This document shows positions 6,340 through 8,223 of a stretch of DNA of 8,223 nucleotides, piece after piece (the first letter of the stretch is position 1; the number at the start of each line of letters is the position of its first letter). Source of the DNA: CAZZKE01 sp964655005 (lineage in GTDB: Bacteria > Pseudomonadota > Alphaproteobacteria > Rhodospirillales > JABHCV01). The stretch spans positions 1 to 8,223 of the forward strand of contig CAZZKE010000097.1 in the NCBI GenBank assembly GCA_964655005.1, read 5' to 3'. The position numbers were made by a program, and so were the translations under genes. The notes under the pieces were generated by a model. The model made no database searches and was not told the origin of the DNA. It saw only the letters and a list, made by a program, of their open reading frames with translations.

Positions 6340-6747
6340 CTAGTCCCGAATAGCGGCGCATAGCCGGGCCGTCAACTGCGGCTGATTTTCCAGGAAACGG
6401 CGTTCGGCCATATCCCGGTTTTCGGCGATTATTACCTGGGTGGCCTGATAGCCACCGGCCCGCAACGACCAGTCCCGCAGGTCGGCCCCGGCGAAACCCA
6501 TGGCCATGGCCATGGCCAGCGACAGCGCCCCTTGCGCGATTTCGCCAAAACCGGCCAGGCCCGGCAGGATTCCAAGCCCGATTTGAATAGCGACCAAGGC
6601 CGCCGCGACGATCCACATGCGATGCCAGAGCGCCCACGGCACGGCGAACAGAAACGCCGGCCAGCTAAAGCCATCCTTGACCAGCTTGAAGCCGCCTTCG
6701 TCATAAACGGCGGCGCCCAGCACATAGGCCGTGTAGGTTCGCGCCAT
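6340..6747 (-). CDS. DUF2628-type small membrane protein within the his operon
   Basis: From the ATG at 6745-6747 the protein has 135 residues and begins MARTYTAYVLG. The segment DGFSWPAFLFAVPWALWHRMW (about 25-45) is the hallmark of DUF2628 proteins. Two or three hydrophobic segments follow (about 29-41, 45-64 and 68-86), then a polar C-terminal tail of some 48 residues that is probably cytoplasmic. Function is unknown for the family. The gene lies 4 bases after the hisB stop and 3 bases before hisH, so it is co-transcribed with histidine genes. This arrangement seems to recur in related alphaproteobacteria, from memory. An upstream in-frame ATG at 6774 would add nine residues and run into hisB; I rejected it because the conserved N-terminus starts at the second Met. 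The residues A78-M83 (AMAMAM) come from a short DNA repeat. Confidence 0.82.
   Translation of the reverse strand: MARTYTAYVLGAAVYDEGGFKLVKDGFSWPAFLFAVPWALWHRMWIVAAALVAIQIGLGILPGLAGFGEIAQGALSLAMAMAMGFAGADLRDWSLRAGGYQATQVIIAENRDMAERRFLENQPQLTARLCAAIRD
6498..6517. repeat. CCATGG hexanucleotide microsatellite
   Basis: CCATGG is repeated three times in tandem plus two bases. It lies inside the DUF2628 gene and encodes the Ala-Met run in its third hydrophobic segment. Since the unit is six bases, gain or loss of copies would keep the frame and add or remove two helix residues each time. Confidence 0.75.
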
Positions 6748-6751
6748 GACG

Positions 6752-7351
6752 CTACAGCGAACCGCCGAGCACACCCTTGGTAGAGGGAACGGCTTCGGCC
6801 TTGCGGGGGTCTATTTCAAACGCCTGGCGCAACGCCCTGGCCACTCCCTTGAAGCAGGATTCGACGATATGGTGGTTGTTGTCGCCATACAGCGTTTCCA
6901 CATGCAGGGTCAGCCCGGCGGCCTGGGCGAAGGCCTGAAACCATTCCCGGAACAGTTCGGTGTCCATCTCGCCCAGCTTGTCGCGCGCGAAATCGACCCT
7001 CCACACCAGCAACGGCCGGTTCGAGGCGTCGAGCGCCACCCTGGTCAGGGTTTCATCCATGGCCGACAGGGCCTGGCCGAAACGGGCGATGCCCTTGCGT
7101 TCGCCCAGCGCCTGCATCACCGCCTCGCCGATGGCGATGCCGGTGTCTTCGGTGGTGTGGTGAAAATCGATGTGCAGGTCGCCCTCGGCCCGGACCTCCA
7201 GGTCAATCAGGCTGTGCCGCGACAACTGTTCCAGCATGTGATCCAGGAAGCCGATGCCGGTGGCCACGGAATAGACGCCGCCGCCATCCAGATTGACCGT
7301 CGCGGTGATTTTGGTCTCGTTGGTGTTGCGCTCTACAGTCGCCGTGCGCAT
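6752..7351 (-). CDS. hisB: Imidazoleglycerol-phosphate dehydratase
   Basis: HisB removes water from imidazole glycerol phosphate to give imidazole acetol phosphate. From the chosen start it has 199 residues, normal for the monofunctional enzyme with no phosphatase domain. The manganese-binding motifs are present: FLDHML with H38, H46, the HHTTED block at 64-69, and DNNHHIVESCFK with H160, H161 and E164. The STKG near the C-terminus (190-193) is also conserved. The frame stays open for 21 more codons to an ATG at 7414. GAGGAG at 7361-7366 and the family N-terminus MRTATVERNTNETKI both point to the ATG at 7351. It is the first gene of the his operon. Confidence 0.96.
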   Translation of the reverse strand: MRTATVERNTNETKITATVNLDGGGVYSVATGIGFLDHMLEQLSRHSLIDLEVRAEGDLHIDFHHTTEDTGIAIGEAVMQALGERKGIARFGQALSAMDETLTRVALDASNRPLLVWRVDFARDKLGEMDTELFREWFQAFAQAAGLTLHVETLYGDNNHHIVESCFKGVARALRQAFEIDPRKAEAVPSTKGVLGGSL

Positions 7352-7360
7352 GGTCTGGTT

Positions 7361-7366
7361 CTCCTC
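7361..7366 (-). promoter_or_regulatory. Ribosome binding site of hisB
   Basis: On the minus strand this reads GAGGAG and ends nine bases before the ATG at 7351. It decides the start of hisB against the longer open frame that reaches 7414. Confidence 0.8.
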
Positions 7367-7370
7367 GCGT

Positions 7371-7380
7371 GCGATATCGC
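7371..7380. promoter_or_regulatory. Perfect palindrome GCGATATCGC in the hisB leader
   Basis: This 10-bp perfect palindrome lies between the candidate -10 box (7386-7391) and the hisB ribosome binding site, over the predicted transcription start. That is a natural place for a repressor operator. It is short enough to occur by chance, so an operator role is a hypothesis. Confidence 0.3.
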
Positions 7381-7385
7381 GGAAA

Positions 7386-7414
7386 CTTGTAGCAGGAGCT
7401 TGCGGGTTTCGCAA
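7386..7414 (-). promoter_or_regulatory. Candidate sigma-70-type promoter of the his operon
   Basis: On the minus strand TTGCGA (7414-7409) serves as -35 and TACAAG (7391-7386) as -10, separated by exactly 17 bases. Each box matches four of six consensus positions. The predicted start near 7379 gives a leader of about 28 bases carrying the GAGGAG site. A leader this short leaves no room for a histidine leader peptide and attenuator. Confidence 0.45.
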
Positions 7415-7507
7415 TTCGCCGGTAGGGGGCGGTCGTTATTTCAGCTGGAATGTTCGATGACCGGCGCCGGCATCGTCATCGCCACCAGGGGTTAAATCAA
7501 AGCCTCC

Positions 7508-7536
7508 CTTGACCCCGTGGAATGACAGGCCTAAAT
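7508..7536 (+). promoter_or_regulatory. Candidate heat-shock-type promoter of hslVU
   Basis: CTTGAC at 7508-7513 and CCTAAAT at 7530-7536, with a 16-base spacer, resemble the alphaproteobacterial RpoH pattern (CTTGAC/CTTGAA with a C-rich TATAT-like -10). The first box also matches a sigma-70 -35 (TTGACC), but the -10 box is poor for sigma-70. The predicted start near 7543 leaves about 34 bases before the hslV ATG. HslVU is a classical RpoH-regulated operon, which fits. Confidence 0.5.
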
Positions 7537-7576
7537 CCTCTCTATTGTCTTCCTGATATCCGAAAGGCCTCGCCCG

Positions 7577-8125
7577 ATGGCAGATCATTCCAACCCAGGC
7601 TGGCGCGGCACCACCATCCTGTGCGTCCGCAAGAACGATTCCGTGGTCATCGCCGGCGATGGCCAGGTCAGCCTGGGCGACACCGTTATCAAGGGCAACG
7701 CGCGCAAGGTCCGGACTCTGGGCGACGGCGCCGTGATCGCCGGGTTCGCCGGCGCCACGGCGGACGCCTTCACCCTGTTCGAGCGCCTGGAAGGGCGGCT
7801 GGAACAGTATCCCGGACAACTGACCCGGGCCTGTGTCGAAATGGCCAAGGACTGGCGCACCGACCGTTACCTGCGCCGCCTGGAGGCGATGATGACGGTT
7901 GCCGACAAACAGGTCTCGCTGGTGCTGACCGGCACCGGCGATGTGCTGGAACCGGAATACGGCGTCATCGGCATCGGTTCCGGCGGCAACTACGCCCTGG
8001 CCGCCGCCAGGGCGCTGTATGACCGGGACGACATGGACCCCGAGGCGATCGCCCGCAAGGCGATGGCCATCGCCGCCGAAATTTGCGTTTACACCAACAC
8101 CAACATCACCGTCGAGACTCTCTGA
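7577..8125 (+). CDS. hslV: ATP-dependent protease HslUV, peptidase subunit HslV
   Basis: HslV forms the double-hexamer peptidase chamber of the HslUV (ClpYQ) protease in the cytoplasm, related to proteasome beta subunits. The 182-residue protein has an 11-residue N-terminal extension before GTTILCVRK. The catalytic N-terminal threonine is therefore T12, exposed after cleavage at G11-T12. Counting from T12 as 1, D28 and K44 fall at positions 17 and 33, the canonical active-site residues. VVIAGDGQVSLG and the EICVYTNTNITVETL ending are typical of the family. GAAAGG at about 7562-7566 is a weak ribosome binding site. The stop is followed after one base by the hslU start, so the two are coupled. 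Confidence 0.97.
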   Translation: MADHSNPGWRGTTILCVRKNDSVVIAGDGQVSLGDTVIKGNARKVRTLGDGAVIAGFAGATADAFTLFERLEGRLEQYPGQLTRACVEMAKDWRTDRYLRRLEAMMTVADKQVSLVLTGTGDVLEPEYGVIGIGSGGNYALAAARALYDRDDMDPEAIARKAMAIAAEICVYTNTNITVETL

Positions 8126-8126
8126 G

Positions 8127-8223
8127 ATGAACAGCTTTACCCCCAGCACCTTCACCCCCAGGGAAATTGTTTCCGAACTGGACCGCTACATCATCGGCCA
8201 GAACGACGCCAAGCGGGCCGTCG
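8127..8223 (+). CDS. hslU: ATP-dependent protease HslUV, ATPase subunit HslU (5' part)
   Basis: The window ends after 32 codons. The visible sequence includes FTPREIVSELDRYIIGQNDA, the conserved N-terminus of HslU, the AAA+ unfoldase that feeds substrates to HslV. The Walker motifs lie beyond the window edge. The ATG is one base after the hslV stop, giving a tight hslVU operon. Confidence 0.95.
   Translation, partial: MNSFTPSTFTPREIVSELDRYIIGQNDAKRAV

Noticed and set aside
7441..7479. Small minus-strand frame MTMPAPVIEHSS considered as a histidine leader peptide
   Set aside because: It contains a single His codon rather than a run, lies upstream of the best his promoter, and is not followed by an attenuator hairpin with a T-run.
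7436..8155. 239-codon minus-strand frame covering hslV and part of the divergent intergenic region
   Set aside because: It is antisense to hslV, whose active-site residues all fit. The Gly/Asp/Val-rich translation is a typical shadow of GC-rich coding DNA.

Overview
The window looks like a chromosomal segment of a high-GC alphaproteobacterium, probably of the Rhodospirillales type. This is judged from protein style and gene order: a gshB-like end next to comM, hisB-DUF2628-hisH-hisA-hisF-hisE-hinT in one run, and hslVU divergent from hisB. No taxonomic search could be run. No phage, insertion sequence, CRISPR, tRNA or rRNA was seen.

Left part (1-2507, + strand). The last codons of a probable glutathione synthetase gene (gshB) end at 50. 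A 130-base gap follows, carrying a phased 11-bp repeat. It leads into a small secreted protein gene (181-867) with an N-terminal signal peptide and a C-terminal VPLPA-CTERM sorting signal, the kind processed by exosortases. Then comes comM (957-2507), an AAA+ Mg-chelatase-like ATPase linked to natural transformation. The sorted protein sits between two housekeeping genes, is less GC-rich than its neighbours, and is the most accessory-looking part of the window.

Middle part (2491-7351, - strand). One tightly packed operon is read right to left: hisB, a DUF2628 membrane protein, hisH, hisA, hisF, hisE, a HIT-family hydrolase (hinT-like) and an EamA/DMT-family transporter. All gaps are 15 bases or fewer and some genes overlap, so co-transcription and translational coupling are likely. 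HisE, HisA, HisH/HisF and HisB cover the pyrophosphohydrolase, isomerase, synthase and dehydratase steps of histidine synthesis; hisG, hisI, hisC, hisD and hisZ are not here. The transporter gene meets comM tail to tail with a 17-base coding overlap.

Right part (7352-8223). A 225-base intergenic region separates hisB from the divergent hslV-hslU pair (ATP-dependent HslUV protease; hslU is cut by the window end). It holds a candidate promoter in each direction, including a heat-shock-like one for hslV, and a palindrome at the predicted his transcription start.

Most of the window is well-understood housekeeping DNA. I do not see a clear undescribed system. The best leads are the repeat array plus exosortase-cargo gene at 51-867 and the DUF2628 membrane protein embedded in the histidine operon.
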